NCBI GenBank assembly: GCA_030536575.1
Contig: JAUNPS010000015.1
Span: forward strand, 1-64,000
Origin: Eubacteriales bacterium
GTDB lineage: Bacteria; Bacillota; Clostridia; Lachnospirales; Lachnospiraceae
Direction: 5' to 3'
Length of the DNA: 64,000 bases
Shown: positions 7,201-14,587 of the stretch, piece by piece
Layout: every line of letters starts with the position of its first letter
Numbering within the stretch: the first letter of the stretch is position 1
Position numbers and translations under genes: made by a program
The notes under the pieces: model-generated
What the model was told of the DNA's origin: nothing
The model's database searches: none
What the model saw: only the letters and a program-made list of their open reading frames with translations

Positions 7201-9959
7201 TTGAACCGTCAGATAATACAGATATATGTTTTTGGGCAGTAGATGCGGATGACAAAGCGATATCAGACATCTATTCGAAGGATAATTGTTATTATCTTAT
7301 GATGGAGCAAGGTAAAACTTACTATTTTGCGGTAACGGATCAACTTGGAGTGGCAGAGGATGGTACAGAATATCGGGTTACGATCAGTAAATGTAAGGGG
7401 ATAGAGAGTGTCTCTTTGGAAAATACAAAAGAATATCTTGACTTTCAGGGGAGAGGAGCATTTCAGTCTGGAGATATACAAATTCATGTTATATACGATG
7501 ATGGAAGTACCGCTGATACTAATAGAGAGTCAAAGGATGAATATGGAAATGAATTCAAAGTAAAACTTTTGAAGGATGGGGAAGAATACGCTTCATTTAC
7601 TGAGACAAAACAGGGGATTGATTTACCAGCGGGAGAATATCAAGCACAGGTGTTTTGCAATGATGAGGAAAGCAGTATCGCTTCAATAGATATTCAGGTA
7701 AAGGAAATAGTACTGAATGATCTTCCACAAATTACTGAGAACGTTCCATTTAATGTAGATGGGAGTAATGAATTTTTTTGCTTTACGCCAACAGAAAGCG
7801 GTGTTTATTATGCATCTATCTTGTCAGGAAAGAAGAATTTGATAGATGTCGACGAAGTAGCCTTTGGTATAAAAAATAAAGAAGATGGTACATGGCAGTT
7901 TTGCGATTGTATAGAAGTTGCGGCAGGGGAATCTTGTTTGTTTTACTATAATTCTTTTGAAGGACAAGTGACAATTTCGAAATTTGTTACATCGAGTGGA
8001 GGAACATTAAAACTGAATCAATGGCAGGAAGTAGTGATAGCCGATACAGATGACAAAGTATCGTATACTTTTACGCCAGAAAAAACAGGCATCTACATTT
8101 TTGAAGAACGGAACTATACTGACATGTATATCCGATTATGGATCTATCAGGATGGTGTAGAAATTTCCAGAGGCCATTCACAATGTGTTTGTGAATTAGA
8201 AGCTGGTATAACGTATACTCTACAGACTGGATATGACGAAGAGGATATAGGAAGCTACGATATTATTCTTATGGAATATATAAATTGTAGACATAATTTC
8301 TATACAGTTAAAAGAGAAGCTACTTGTGATCGTGTTGGAGGATGGTGGACGGAATGTCAAAATTGTGACATAATGATATTAGAAGGAATGACTGCTCCCA
8401 TGACGGATCATGTATGGGACGATGGAAGTGTAACGAAAGCCGCGACATGTACGGAAGCGGGAATAAAAACATTTGCCTGCCAAATATGTGAGACTACGCG
8501 AACGGAAAGCATTGCAGCTCTGGACCACAGTTATAGTAGCACCTTTACGACCGATAAAGCCGCGACATGTACGGAGAACGGAAGTAAGAGCCGCCATTGT
8601 ACGGTATGTGGGGCAAAGACAGAAGTAACGACACTTTCAGCGACAGGGCATAAATGGGACAGCGGAACGGTAACGAAGGCCGCAACATGTACGGAAGTGG
8701 GAATAAAAACATTTACCTGCCAAACATGTAAAATAGCACGAACAGAAAGCATCGCGGCGCTGGGGCATAGTTATAGCAGCGTATTTACGACCGATAAAGC
8801 CGCGACATGTACGGAGAACGGAAGTAAGAGCCGCCATTGTACAGCATGCGGAGCAAAGACAGAAGTAACGATACTTCCGGCGACAGGGCATAAATGGGAC
8901 AGCGGAACGGTAACGAAGGCTGCAACATGTATGGAAGCGGGCGTAAAAACATTTAACTGCCAAACATGTAAAACAACACGAACGGAAAGTATTGCAGAAT
9001 TAGGGCACAGCTATAGCAGCGAATTTACGACCGATAAAGTTGCGACATGTACGGAAGCTGGAAGTAAGAGCCGCCATTGTACAATATGCGGAGCAAAGAC
9101 AGAAGTAACGACGCTTCCGGCGACAGGACATAAGTGGGATGCTGGAACGGTGACGAAAACAGCAACGTGTGCAGAAGCAGGTGTAAGAACATTTACCTGT
9201 CAAACATGTAAAGCGACACAGACAGAAAGTATTCCGGTTCTGAGCCATAATTATACAGTAATTGTGGACAAGGAAGCTACTTGCGGAGAAAACGGAACTC
9301 AACATGAAGAGTGTACTGTTTGCCATAGTAAGAAAAAGGCAGTTTCAATTCCTGCAACGGGAGAGCATATCTTTGATGAGTATAAAATAACGAAGGCTGC
9401 AACTGTTTTAACGGCAGGAAGACAGGAACGGGAGTGCAAGGTTTGCGGTCAAAAAGAAAGTGCTGTGACTGCAAAACTGAAAGCTACGGTTAAAGTAGCC
9501 AAGAGTAGCGTGAGCGTGTATGTGGGTAAAAGTATCTCTTTCCCGAAAGTAAGTTATGGAGAGGGAGATGCTATTACAGGATATAAATCCAGTAAAACCT
9601 CAGTCGCAACGGTAAAAGGCAATGGGAAAATCACCGGCAAGAAAGCAGGAACAGCGACGATTACAGTTACTTTGAAAAGCGGAAAAACTGCAAAGGTAAA
9701 AGTAACTGTGAAGAAGATCGCGACTACGAAACTCAAGGTAAATAAAAAGACTTTAACGCTGAAAAAGGGGAAAACTTATCAGCTTAAAGTGACAGTAACA
9801 CCGAAAAACAGCCAGGACAAAGTGACTTATAAGAGCTCAAATGCGAAGGTTGCAAAAGTAAGCAGTAAGGGAAAAATTACTGCGAAAAAGAAAGGAACAG
9901 CAACGATTACGATTACATCTGGCAAGAAAAAGGTGACTTGTAAAGTAACTGTGAAATAG
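4296..9959 (+). CDS. large secreted repeat protein with Cys-rich repeats and BIG_2 domains
   Basis: A 1887-residue protein with a signal peptide (MKKRSLACLLAMTIFSASIM, cleavage near GSAAE). Residues about 30-225 are Glu/Thr-rich with a 13-residue period. Residues about 230-1330 hold repeated beta-sandwich-like units, several with Ig-like signatures such as VTVSYSNGSSQTVN, VKITYDNGETSEL and IHVIYDDGSTADT. Residues about 1330-1725 hold an 80-residue Cys-rich repeat with CxxC pairs (HCTVCGAKTE, TFTCQTCK), probably small metal- or disulfide-stabilised modules. The end is two BIG_2 domains rich in lysine. There is no LPXTG motif and no S-layer domain, so attachment may be by the basic C-terminus or another route. 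The start follows GAGGGAGG. This is probably an adhesin or cell-envelope protein; its partner is unknown. Base composition is lower in GC than flanking operons. Confidence 0.85.
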   Translation: MKKRSLACLLAMTIFSASIMQNGTIGSAAETKLPIETEVQETEFSVEMETREVETELSVETETQEVETELPKEAETQASETELSVETETWEAETELPKETETQAVETELSVETETQEAETELPKETEAQAVDTKLSVEIEMQKVEMETQADETELPMETETQWSEVELPVETETQATETEFPVETEIQETETEIKEKESEFQMEMRESEEESTESAEKPVEAETTMETEETSENAIECISKISLNLLKEQIAKESVYYSNYKQISEYVSVTVEYNNGDQWLECFGVNATDTYGNLMNCQIIRKSDGQEIESTVSVNELERGSYILSVTCGDKIAEEELVIFSIADQVAGELVADASEAQVFKIGVNNKNCYHIRVEEGGNYSLSWDEYHLAYFFGSTASGLEFLELVDDMEEGAYQLFLESERDYYLYFPEESTDYIIEYALNSISSYGLAALADEYPELVLGETVSVPAGQTTTYTHIATGDCGFYELNIGDKQSGVIFTLYNSNMEALEPVELWSSGRVIYLEKGNTYYFEVYPYEDSGSSFELNLSAFEVWNMEEPITFKAFGRYAFIPSQTKKYFFEIVNQDGDNRPNSMQILDKDGNDVVIGTELRQGEVYLLENTTIYLDDYYFTVTVVDLPEVQDIEILQTPDITIYPVGSYKFNPEGLKVKITYDNGETSELLYGQKDLYNNVIYVELGENDDTVWEAGNSYTATVYVSQNVNPSESPNVTAEFEVQVKNTTEAATKLTMEDNTIAYADGKKKLFYFEAPEAGEYRFTSESNLSIKWWKEYKEDQSMDCWVGPTSSFSCVLEEDERILLLTAGNAATDTDLKIVNVPNISGISVEANGATEFIGGSVDLYANTVTVSYSNGSSQTVNLFDSFGNYFSRRLLDASGNIVTANEELPAGIYYISVFYGKIEGRLEIEIVSIYEKAKDNPLEQDVTASFQLEETQGIWYCCYTPSETSRYQVMLEPSDNTDICFWAVDADDKAISDIYSKDNCYYLMMEQGKTYYFAVTDQLGVAEDGTEYRVTISKCKGIESVSLENTKEYLDFQGRGAFQSGDIQIHVIYDDGSTADTNRESKDEYGNEFKVKLLKDGEEYASFTETKQGIDLPAGEYQAQVFCNDEESSIASIDIQVKEIVLNDLPQITENVPFNVDGSNEFFCFTPTESGVYYASILSGKKNLIDVDEVAFGIKNKEDGTWQFCDCIEVAAGESCLFYYNSFEGQVTISKFVTSSGGTLKLNQWQEVVIADTDDKVSYTFTPEKTGIYIFEERNYTDMYIRLWIYQDGVEISRGHSQCVCELEAGITYTLQTGYDEEDIGSYDIILMEYINCRHNFYTVKREATCDRVGGWWTECQNCDIMILEGMTAPMTDHVWDDGSVTKAATCTEAGIKTFACQICETTRTESIAALDHSYSSTFTTDKAATCTENGSKSRHCTVCGAKTEVTTLSATGHKWDSGTVTKAATCTEVGIKTFTCQTCKIARTESIAALGHSYSSVFTTDKAATCTENGSKSRHCTACGAKTEVTILPATGHKWDSGTVTKAATCMEAGVKTFNCQTCKTTRTESIAELGHSYSSEFTTDKVATCTEAGSKSRHCTICGAKTEVTTLPATGHKWDAGTVTKTATCAEAGVRTFTCQTCKATQTESIPVLSHNYTVIVDKEATCGENGTQHEECTVCHSKKKAVSIPATGEHIFDEYKITKAATVLTAGRQERECKVCGQKESAVTAKLKATVKVAKSSVSVYVGKSISFPKVSYGEGDAITGYKSSKTSVATVKGNGKITGKKAGTATITVTLKSGKTAKVKVTVKKIATTKLKVNKKTLTLKKGKTYQLKVTVTPKNSQDKVTYKSSNAKVAKVSSKGKITAKKKGTATITITSGKKKVTCKVTVK
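4381..4990 (+). repeat. 39-bp / 13-residue Glu-Thr tandem repeat in the surface protein
   Basis: Units alternate between ELSVETETQEVET and ELPKETETQAVET types, so the effective period is 39 bp (13 residues) or 78 bp for the pair, with drifting copies at both ends. The stretch is extremely acidic and is likely an extended stalk. Long antisense frames here are a by-product of the repeat. Confidence 0.85.
8400..9260 (+). repeat. 240-bp / 80-residue Cys-rich tandem repeat
   Basis: The phrase ACGACCGATAAAG recurs with exact 240-base spacing (near 8548, 8788 and 9028). Each 80-residue unit holds two related 40-residue halves: one with KSRHCTVCGAKTEV and one with KTFTCQTCKTTRTES, each preceded by an ATCTE(N/A)G element. 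Copies differ mainly at synonymous or conservative sites, so the array may vary in length between strains. Confidence 0.85.
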
Positions 9960-9990
9960 TTTGTGGCTGGGAAGGACGAAAGTTAGAAAA

Positions 9991-10030
9991 GCAAGCCGGG
10001 GCGGTGAATAACCGCCCCGAAGCTGTTTTA
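9991..10030. terminator. terminator between the surface protein gene and azlD
   Basis: CGGGGCGGT (9997-10005) pairs perfectly with ACCGCCCCG (10011-10019) around a five-base loop. It lies between convergent genes. A short T-rich tail (TGTTTTA) follows on the plus strand and GCTTGCTTTTC follows on the minus strand. Confidence 0.75.
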
Positions 10031-10035
10031 GCGAA

Positions 10036-10344
10036 CTATACAAGAAATAATTCAAGCAGAAAAACCACCAGGCACGCCGAAACCGACACCTGCAGCAGGC
10101 TCTTCCCCATCCACGCCAGCGCAATCCCAACAATCAGCGCCGCCCATGCCGACCAGATGCTTCCCGTCTCCGAAAGAATCGCGGGGAAAGTCATGACAGC
10201 CAGGGTCACGTAGGGGACATAATATAGGAAGGAACGGATGGTTTTGTTCTTGATTTCTTTGCGGATCAGGGTCAGGGGCAGCATACGGATGATGTAGGTG
10301 ACCAGGGCCATGACGAGAATGTAGAGGTAAATGTTATGCTCCAT
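10036..10344 (-). CDS. azlD: AzlD-type branched-chain amino acid transport protein
   Basis: A 102-residue protein of four hydrophobic segments, the usual size of AzlD, the small partner of AzlC. The characteristic YIIRMLPLTLIRKEIKN segment follows helix 1. AzlCD exports branched-chain amino acids and toxic analogues in Bacillus. The first 11 bases overlap the end of azlC, indicating translational coupling. The divergent LysR gene is the probable regulator. Confidence 0.88.
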   Translation of the reverse strand: MEHNIYLYILVMALVTYIIRMLPLTLIRKEIKNKTIRSFLYYVPYVTLAVMTFPAILSETGSIWSAWAALIVGIALAWMGKSLLQVSVSACLVVFLLELFLV

Positions 10345-11056
10345 GGGTTTCCTCCTCTTTTACCGGGAACAGGATTGCCGCGCCTCCGGCAATCAGGACG
10401 GTAAGGATAATGGTGCGGGTTCCGCTGGACAGGGAAGAGACCAGCGGAAGTTTGGTAAAGGCGAAGCTGGCGGCCATGGAAAGCAGGATGAGGCCGGCCA
10501 GGATGCGGTTTTTCCGGGCTGGCGGGATGATGACAGCCAGGAACATGCCGTAGAGGCCCACGCTGAGGGCGCGGACAATGTTGGCCGGGAGCAGGTTTCC
10601 CATGAGGACGCCAAGGTAGGTGCCGATGGTCCAGCCGGGGATGGCGATCAGGATCAGGCCGTAGGTGTAAAAGGGGTTCAGCTTTCCGGGGACGGCCATG
10701 GAGACGCCGAAGATTTCGTCGGTTACGTCGTAGCTGATCAGGAGGCGGTGCAGCAGGGGGGTGTCCGGCGGGAGTTTTTGGCTGAGGGCGCAGGACATCA
10801 GGAGGTAGCGTGCATTGGCTACGAGCTCCATGATGGCCACTTCCAGGTAGGTGGCGCCGGCGGCGATCAGGGTGAAGCCGGCGAATTCGCCGGCGGAGGC
10901 GTTGTTGGTGAAGCTGGCCAGGGCGGCTTGGAAGGGGGTGAAGCCGGCGTTTTTGGCGGCGATGCCGAGGGTGAAGGCGACGGCGAAGTAGCCGAGGGAG
11001 ATGGGGATGCCGTCGCGGAGGCCTTTGGTGAGGCAGGTTTTGTTTTCGTTTTTCAT
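10334..11056 (-). CDS. azlC: AzlC-type branched-chain amino acid permease
   Basis: A 240-residue membrane protein matching AzlC in length and features: an N-terminal GLRDGIPISLGYFAVAFTLGI segment, then FTNNASAGEFAGFTLI, then ELVANARYLLMSCALSQK and the LISYDVTDEIFG motif. With AzlD it forms an amino-acid exporter of the LIV-E class. GGAGG lies just upstream of the ATG. Only 26 bases separate the start codon from mobile element copy A (11083-11442), whose conserved core reads in the same direction, so azlCD transcription probably begins within or beyond that element. Neighbours: azlD downstream, LysR divergent. Confidence 0.9.
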   Translation of the reverse strand: MKNENKTCLTKGLRDGIPISLGYFAVAFTLGIAAKNAGFTPFQAALASFTNNASAGEFAGFTLIAAGATYLEVAIMELVANARYLLMSCALSQKLPPDTPLLHRLLISYDVTDEIFGVSMAVPGKLNPFYTYGLILIAIPGWTIGTYLGVLMGNLLPANIVRALSVGLYGMFLAVIIPPARKNRILAGLILLSMAASFAFTKLPLVSSLSSGTRTIILTVLIAGGAAILFPVKEEETHGA

Positions 11057-11082
11057 GGGTTCCTCCAGGGTGCAAAAAAATT

Positions 11083-11442
11083 GTTACTTTTCACATAGCT
11101 TCCGACTACGTAATGATGACCGGACGCCACTGTGCCGACGAAAACCTTTCGGGGAACGGGGCAACGTCATCGTCTACGGAAAACCTGCCACTGGCAGCTT
11201 TTTCGCACACTGAGGCGAAACTTCCCCTAACTGCGACTAAGACGCTCAGGAGAGCCTTCCTATTTTATGCGCCTTGCCATGCGAGCATGGTATCCGATTC
11301 ACCGGAAAGTCTTAGTAAGGGGTGATTTCGACTCTTCCTAGAACCGCCCCTCGAAACACGTCCCCGCCAGCTTTCCGTCTTCACAGCGACTGTATATAGC
11401 CTGCTGGGAAGTATCGAAAAAATGATAAGTGTGAAAAGTACC
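11083..11442 (-). mobile_element. MITE-like element with structured core, copy A
   Basis: The ends are GTTACTTTTCACA at 11083 and, on the other strand, GGTACTTTTCACAC from 11442. The core reads on the minus strand and shares with copies B (56752-57041) and C (59618-60001) the blocks GACGTGTTTCGAGGGGCG, CTTAGTCGCAGTTAGGGG and GACGTTGCCCCGTTCCCC. This copy has an extra hairpin (CTGCC-AGT-GGCAG inside A/T arms, about 11177-11203) and shares with copy C a stem containing CCATGC-TC-GCATGG. No target duplication is visible and no transposase is encoded. It fills most of the 481-base azlC-lysR gap and lies immediately upstream of azlC in the same orientation. Confidence 0.75.
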
Positions 11443-11471
11443 TTTTTAATACCTTTATTTTAGCGTGCCCC

Positions 11472-11500
11472 TTGAAATTAGTCTAACGAATTCTTATAAT
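11472..11500 (+). promoter_or_regulatory. lysR promoter
   Basis: -35 TTGAAA at 11472-11477, a 17-base spacer, and -10 TATAAT at 11495-11500. Transcription would begin near 11507, inside the inverted repeat at 11506-11522. Confidence 0.75.
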
Positions 11501-11505
11501 AAAAC

Positions 11506-11522
11506 CATTAGTTTTACTAATG
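11506..11522. promoter_or_regulatory. LysR-type operator candidate
   Basis: CATTAGT-TTT-ACTAATG, a perfect 7-base inverted repeat containing the T-N11-A pattern of LysR-type binding boxes (ATTAG...CTAAT). It covers the predicted transcription start of the lysR gene, fitting autorepression. It also includes an upstream ATG at 11520, which argues against that ATG as the start codon. Confidence 0.6.
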
Positions 11523-11537
11523 AAAGGCGGAAATGTT

Positions 11538-12416
11538 TTGAATCGGTATCGTGTGTTTGTGAAAGTGGTGGAGTGCGGCAGCTTTACGAAGGCCGCGGAG
11601 GAACTGAATTATACGCAGTCGGCGGTCAGCCAGATGGTTCACACGCTGGAGGAGGAGCTGGACACGGTGTTGATTTTGCGGTCGAAGAACGGGGCGGCGC
11701 TGACGGTGGACGGGGAGGAGTATTTCCCTTATATCCGCTCGATTAGCCATGCACATCAGGAGTTGGAGGAGAAGTTCCGGGAGATGCAGGGGCTGAACAG
11801 CGGGAAGATCCGGATCGGCTCCTTTACGAGCGTGAGCCGGAACTGGCTGCCGGGGCTGATGAAGGAGTTTAAGGAGCGGTATCCGGGCGTGCAGTTCGAG
11901 CTGTTCCAGGGGGAGTATACGAACATTGCGCAATGGATTAAGGAGGGGCGCGTGGATTTCGGCTTTGTAAATCCGGAGGCGGTGGAGGGCCTGCAGACGA
12001 TTCCGCTGTACCAGGACGAGATGGTGGCGGTGCTGCCGCGGGGGCATGCGCTTGCCGGAAAGGACGTGGTGACGCTGGCGGAGCTGGCGAAGTGCCCGTA
12101 CATTTTGCTGGACGAGGGGGAAAGCAGCGTGCCGCTGGACGCCTTTGGGAGAAATGGGCTGACGCCGGATATCCAGTACCGGGTTTATGACGATTATTCG
12201 ATTGTGGCGATGGTGGAGCAGGGGCTTGGAATTTCGATTCTGTATAAGCTGGTGGTGGAAGGGCAGGCGAAGTCCTGTGTGACGCGGCCGGTGGAGCCGG
12301 CGGTGGAGCGGACGGTGGCGGTGGCGTGCAAGAACTGGAAGACGCTGCCGATTGCGAGCAGGCATTTTCTGGATTTTATTTTGGAATCCTTCGGGATTTT
12401 GGCAGAGGAGCGCTAA
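11538..12416 (+). CDS. LysR-family transcriptional regulator
   Basis: A 292-residue protein. The N-terminal winged helix runs from NRYRVFVKVVECGSFTKAAE through LNYTQSAVSQMVHTLEEELD (residues 2-40), followed by a periplasmic-binding-like effector domain (from about residue 88, GKIRIGSFTSVSRNWLPGLM). The preferred start is TTG at 11538, because AAAGGCGGAAA precedes it at correct spacing and LysR proteins begin a few residues before this helix. An in-frame ATG at 11520 has no ribosome site and lies in the operator. It diverges from azlCD, so it probably controls that exporter, perhaps sensing an amino acid. Confidence 0.87.
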   Translation: MNRYRVFVKVVECGSFTKAAEELNYTQSAVSQMVHTLEEELDTVLILRSKNGAALTVDGEEYFPYIRSISHAHQELEEKFREMQGLNSGKIRIGSFTSVSRNWLPGLMKEFKERYPGVQFELFQGEYTNIAQWIKEGRVDFGFVNPEAVEGLQTIPLYQDEMVAVLPRGHALAGKDVVTLAELAKCPYILLDEGESSVPLDAFGRNGLTPDIQYRVYDDYSIVAMVEQGLGISILYKLVVEGQAKSCVTRPVEPAVERTVAVACKNWKTLPIASRHFLDFILESFGILAEER

Positions 12417-12434
12417 ATGGCGCTTCTTTTTTTG
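12405..12434 (+). terminator. terminator after lysR
   Basis: GAGGAGCGC (12405-12413) pairs, with two G-T pairs, with GCGCTTCTT (12420-12428), followed by a T-run to 12433. It overlaps the last codons of the gene. Confidence 0.75.
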
Positions 12435-12545
12435 CGCCCAAACGGTTTACCAAATATTTACAAAGAACCCGAAGCAGGATTTACAAACATTCTTTAAGAT
12501 AGGGAGTGTTTCAAGAGAGTGTTCAGAAAAAGGAGAGATACACAC

Positions 12546-13700
12546 ATGTCAAATCTGACTTTACGCAATGTGTCCAAAGTCTATCCAAACCACAATTGCG
12601 TAGTGAGGGATTTTAACCTGCAAATTAAGGATCGGGAATTCATCATTTTCGTAGGCCCTTCCGGCTGCGGAAAATCCACCACCCTGCGCATGATCGCCGG
12701 GCTGGAAGAGATTTCCGAAGGGGAACTGTGGATCGACGGCGAACTGATGAATTATGTGGAACCCAAAGACCGGGGCCTGTCCATGGTTTTCCAGAATTAT
12801 GCTTTGTATCCGCACATGACCGTCTACGGAAACCTGGCCTTTGCCCTGAAAATCCAGAAGATACCGAAAAAGAAGATCGACAAGCAGGTACAGGAAGTGG
12901 CGGAAATCCTGGAAATCAGCCATCTGCTGAAGCGTTACCCCAAAGAACTGTCCGGCGGGCAGAGACAGCGCGTGGCCATCGGGAGCGCAATGATCCGTCA
13001 GCCGAAATTATTTTTAATGGACGAACCGCTGTCAAACCTGGACGCGAAGCTGCGGGCACAGATGCGCGTGGAAATTGCAAAACTGCACAAGGAGCTTGGC
13101 AGCACGATCATCTATGTGACCCATGACCAGACGGAAGCCATGACGCTGGGCACCCGCATTGTAGTGATGAAAGAGGGCGTGATCCAGCAGGTGGACGCAC
13201 CGCAGGAGCTTTACCAGAATCCGGTGAATCAGTTCGTGGCCGGGTTTATCGGTTCCCCGTCCATGAATTTCCTGGAAACTTCCGTGGGATTTTCCGGCGA
13301 CCGGGCCTGCCTGTATGTGGAGGGAACGGAACTTCCATTGTCGGACAATGCCTCGTTTATCCTGAAAAAGAAGGGCTACACGGCAGGAAGCATCCAAATG
13401 GGAATCCGTCCGGAAAACATCCTGAGCGAAAAACTGGCGGCGGAGACGGTCGGAACGCGCCTGAGCCGACCCATTCCGGTAAAAGTGACCGCAAGGGAAC
13501 TGTTGGGCAATGAAGTGATCCTGTACTTTGACCTGGAAGGGAAGCAATGCAGCGCGCGGGTGGAGCCGGAAAACGGCACGAAGGCAGGCGAAAGCACGAA
13601 AATATATCTGGATCTGAATAAAATCTACCTGTTTGACCCGGACACCGGGGAAAGCCTGCTGTATCATCCGGCCGCCGCGCAGGAAAGCATACCGGCATGA
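12546..13700 (+). CDS. ugpC: sugar / glycerol-phosphate ABC transporter ATP-binding protein (UgpC/MsmK type)
   Basis: A 384-residue ATPase. Walker A GPSGCGKST lies at residues 37-45, the ABC signature LSGGQRQR at 135-142 and Walker B LFLMDEP at 155-161. A C-terminal TOBE/OB region (about 240-370) is typical of the MalK/UgpC subclass. The start at 12546 is preceded by AGGAGA; an in-frame upstream ATG at 12519 lacks a site. It is the first gene of an operon with two permeases, a binding protein, a glycerophosphodiesterase and G3P dehydrogenase subunits, which points to glycerol-3-phosphate or its diesters as substrate. MsmK-type ATPases can serve several transporters, so it may be shared. Confidence 0.9.
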   Translation: MSNLTLRNVSKVYPNHNCVVRDFNLQIKDREFIIFVGPSGCGKSTTLRMIAGLEEISEGELWIDGELMNYVEPKDRGLSMVFQNYALYPHMTVYGNLAFALKIQKIPKKKIDKQVQEVAEILEISHLLKRYPKELSGGQRQRVAIGSAMIRQPKLFLMDEPLSNLDAKLRAQMRVEIAKLHKELGSTIIYVTHDQTEAMTLGTRIVVMKEGVIQQVDAPQELYQNPVNQFVAGFIGSPSMNFLETSVGFSGDRACLYVEGTELPLSDNASFILKKKGYTAGSIQMGIRPENILSEKLAAETVGTRLSRPIPVKVTARELLGNEVILYFDLEGKQCSARVEPENGTKAGESTKIYLDLNKIYLFDPDTGESLLYHPAAAQESIPA

Positions 13701-13717
13701 AAGGAAAGGAGAAAGAA

Positions 13718-14587
13718 ATGAAACGCAAACTTTCGGTGAAAGAACGGTTTGGCCCTTACGGCTATTTGGTGCCGAGCCTTCTGATCTTTGCAATCTTTTT
13801 GTTCTATCCGTTTTTTAAAACGATTTTCATCAGCCTGTATAAGACAAACAAGCTGGGGCAGCCCAAACTGTTTGTGGGACTTGGAAACTATATTGAGCTG
13901 CTGCAATCGAAATCTTTCGCAAACAGCCTGGTGGTAACGCTGATCTTCGTGGTCATCGTGGTGGCCGGAAGCATGATTCTGGGCCTGATCGCGGCGGTTC
14001 TGTGCAATAAGGCATTTCCGGGAATCCGGATTTTCAGCACAGCCTACGCGCTGCCGATGGCAATCGCCTCCAGCTCCGCGGCCATGATTTTTAAGATCAT
14101 TCTCCACCCTTCGGTGGGAATTTTAAATAAATTGACGGGTCTTGAGATCAACTGGATCAGCGACCCGAAATATGCTCTTGTCTGCGTTGCGGTTCTGACC
14201 GCCTGGCTGAACAGCGGTATCAATTTCCTCTATTTTTCGGCAGGGCTTGCAAACATTGACGAGAGCATCTACGAGCGGGCTTCCGTGGACGGGGCGAGCA
14301 GCTTTCAAAAATTTTTCCATCTGACCCTTCCGGGGCTCAGCCCGATCCTGTTTTACACGCTGGTGGTCAATATTATCCAGGCGTTCCAGTCCTTCGGCCA
14401 GGTAAAGATCCTGACCCAGGGAGGGCCGGGAGAGTCCACGAACCTGATCGTCTATTCGATTTACCGGGACGCGTTTTTCAACTACCGGTTCGGAAGCGCG
14501 GCGGCGCAGTCGGTGATCCTGTTTCTGATCGTAATGGCGCTGACGCTGATCATGTTCAAGATTGAGAAGAAGGGAGTGAAATACTGA
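13718..14587 (+). CDS. ugpA: ABC transporter permease, MalF/UgpA type
   Basis: A 289-residue inner-membrane protein with six hydrophobic helices. The permease EAA loop reads YERASVDGASSFQKFFHLTLP near residue 190 and contacts the ATPase. The start at 13718 has AAAGGAG upstream; an in-frame ATG at 13697 overlaps the ugpC stop but is less well placed. The end overlaps the next permease by one base (TGATG), showing translational coupling. Context (UgpQ and GlpA/B homologues downstream) supports import of glycerol-3-phosphate or glycerophosphodiesters; the sequence alone would allow another carbohydrate. Confidence 0.88.
   Translation: MKRKLSVKERFGPYGYLVPSLLIFAIFLFYPFFKTIFISLYKTNKLGQPKLFVGLGNYIELLQSKSFANSLVVTLIFVVIVVAGSMILGLIAAVLCNKAFPGIRIFSTAYALPMAIASSSAAMIFKIILHPSVGILNKLTGLEINWISDPKYALVCVAVLTAWLNSGINFLYFSAGLANIDESIYERASVDGASSFQKFFHLTLPGLSPILFYTLVVNIIQAFQSFGQVKILTQGGPGESTNLIVYSIYRDAFFNYRFGSAAAQSVILFLIVMALTLIMFKIEKKGVKY

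Noticed and set aside
10331-11098. Long open frame on the plus strand over azlC
   Set aside because: Its Gly/Glu/Asp-rich composition is the antisense shadow of a GC-rich membrane gene; azlC has family motifs and a ribosome site.
12519-12545. Earlier start for the ATP-binding protein
   Set aside because: The nine extra codons run through the ribosome-site region, and the MSNLTLRNVSKVY start fits the family.
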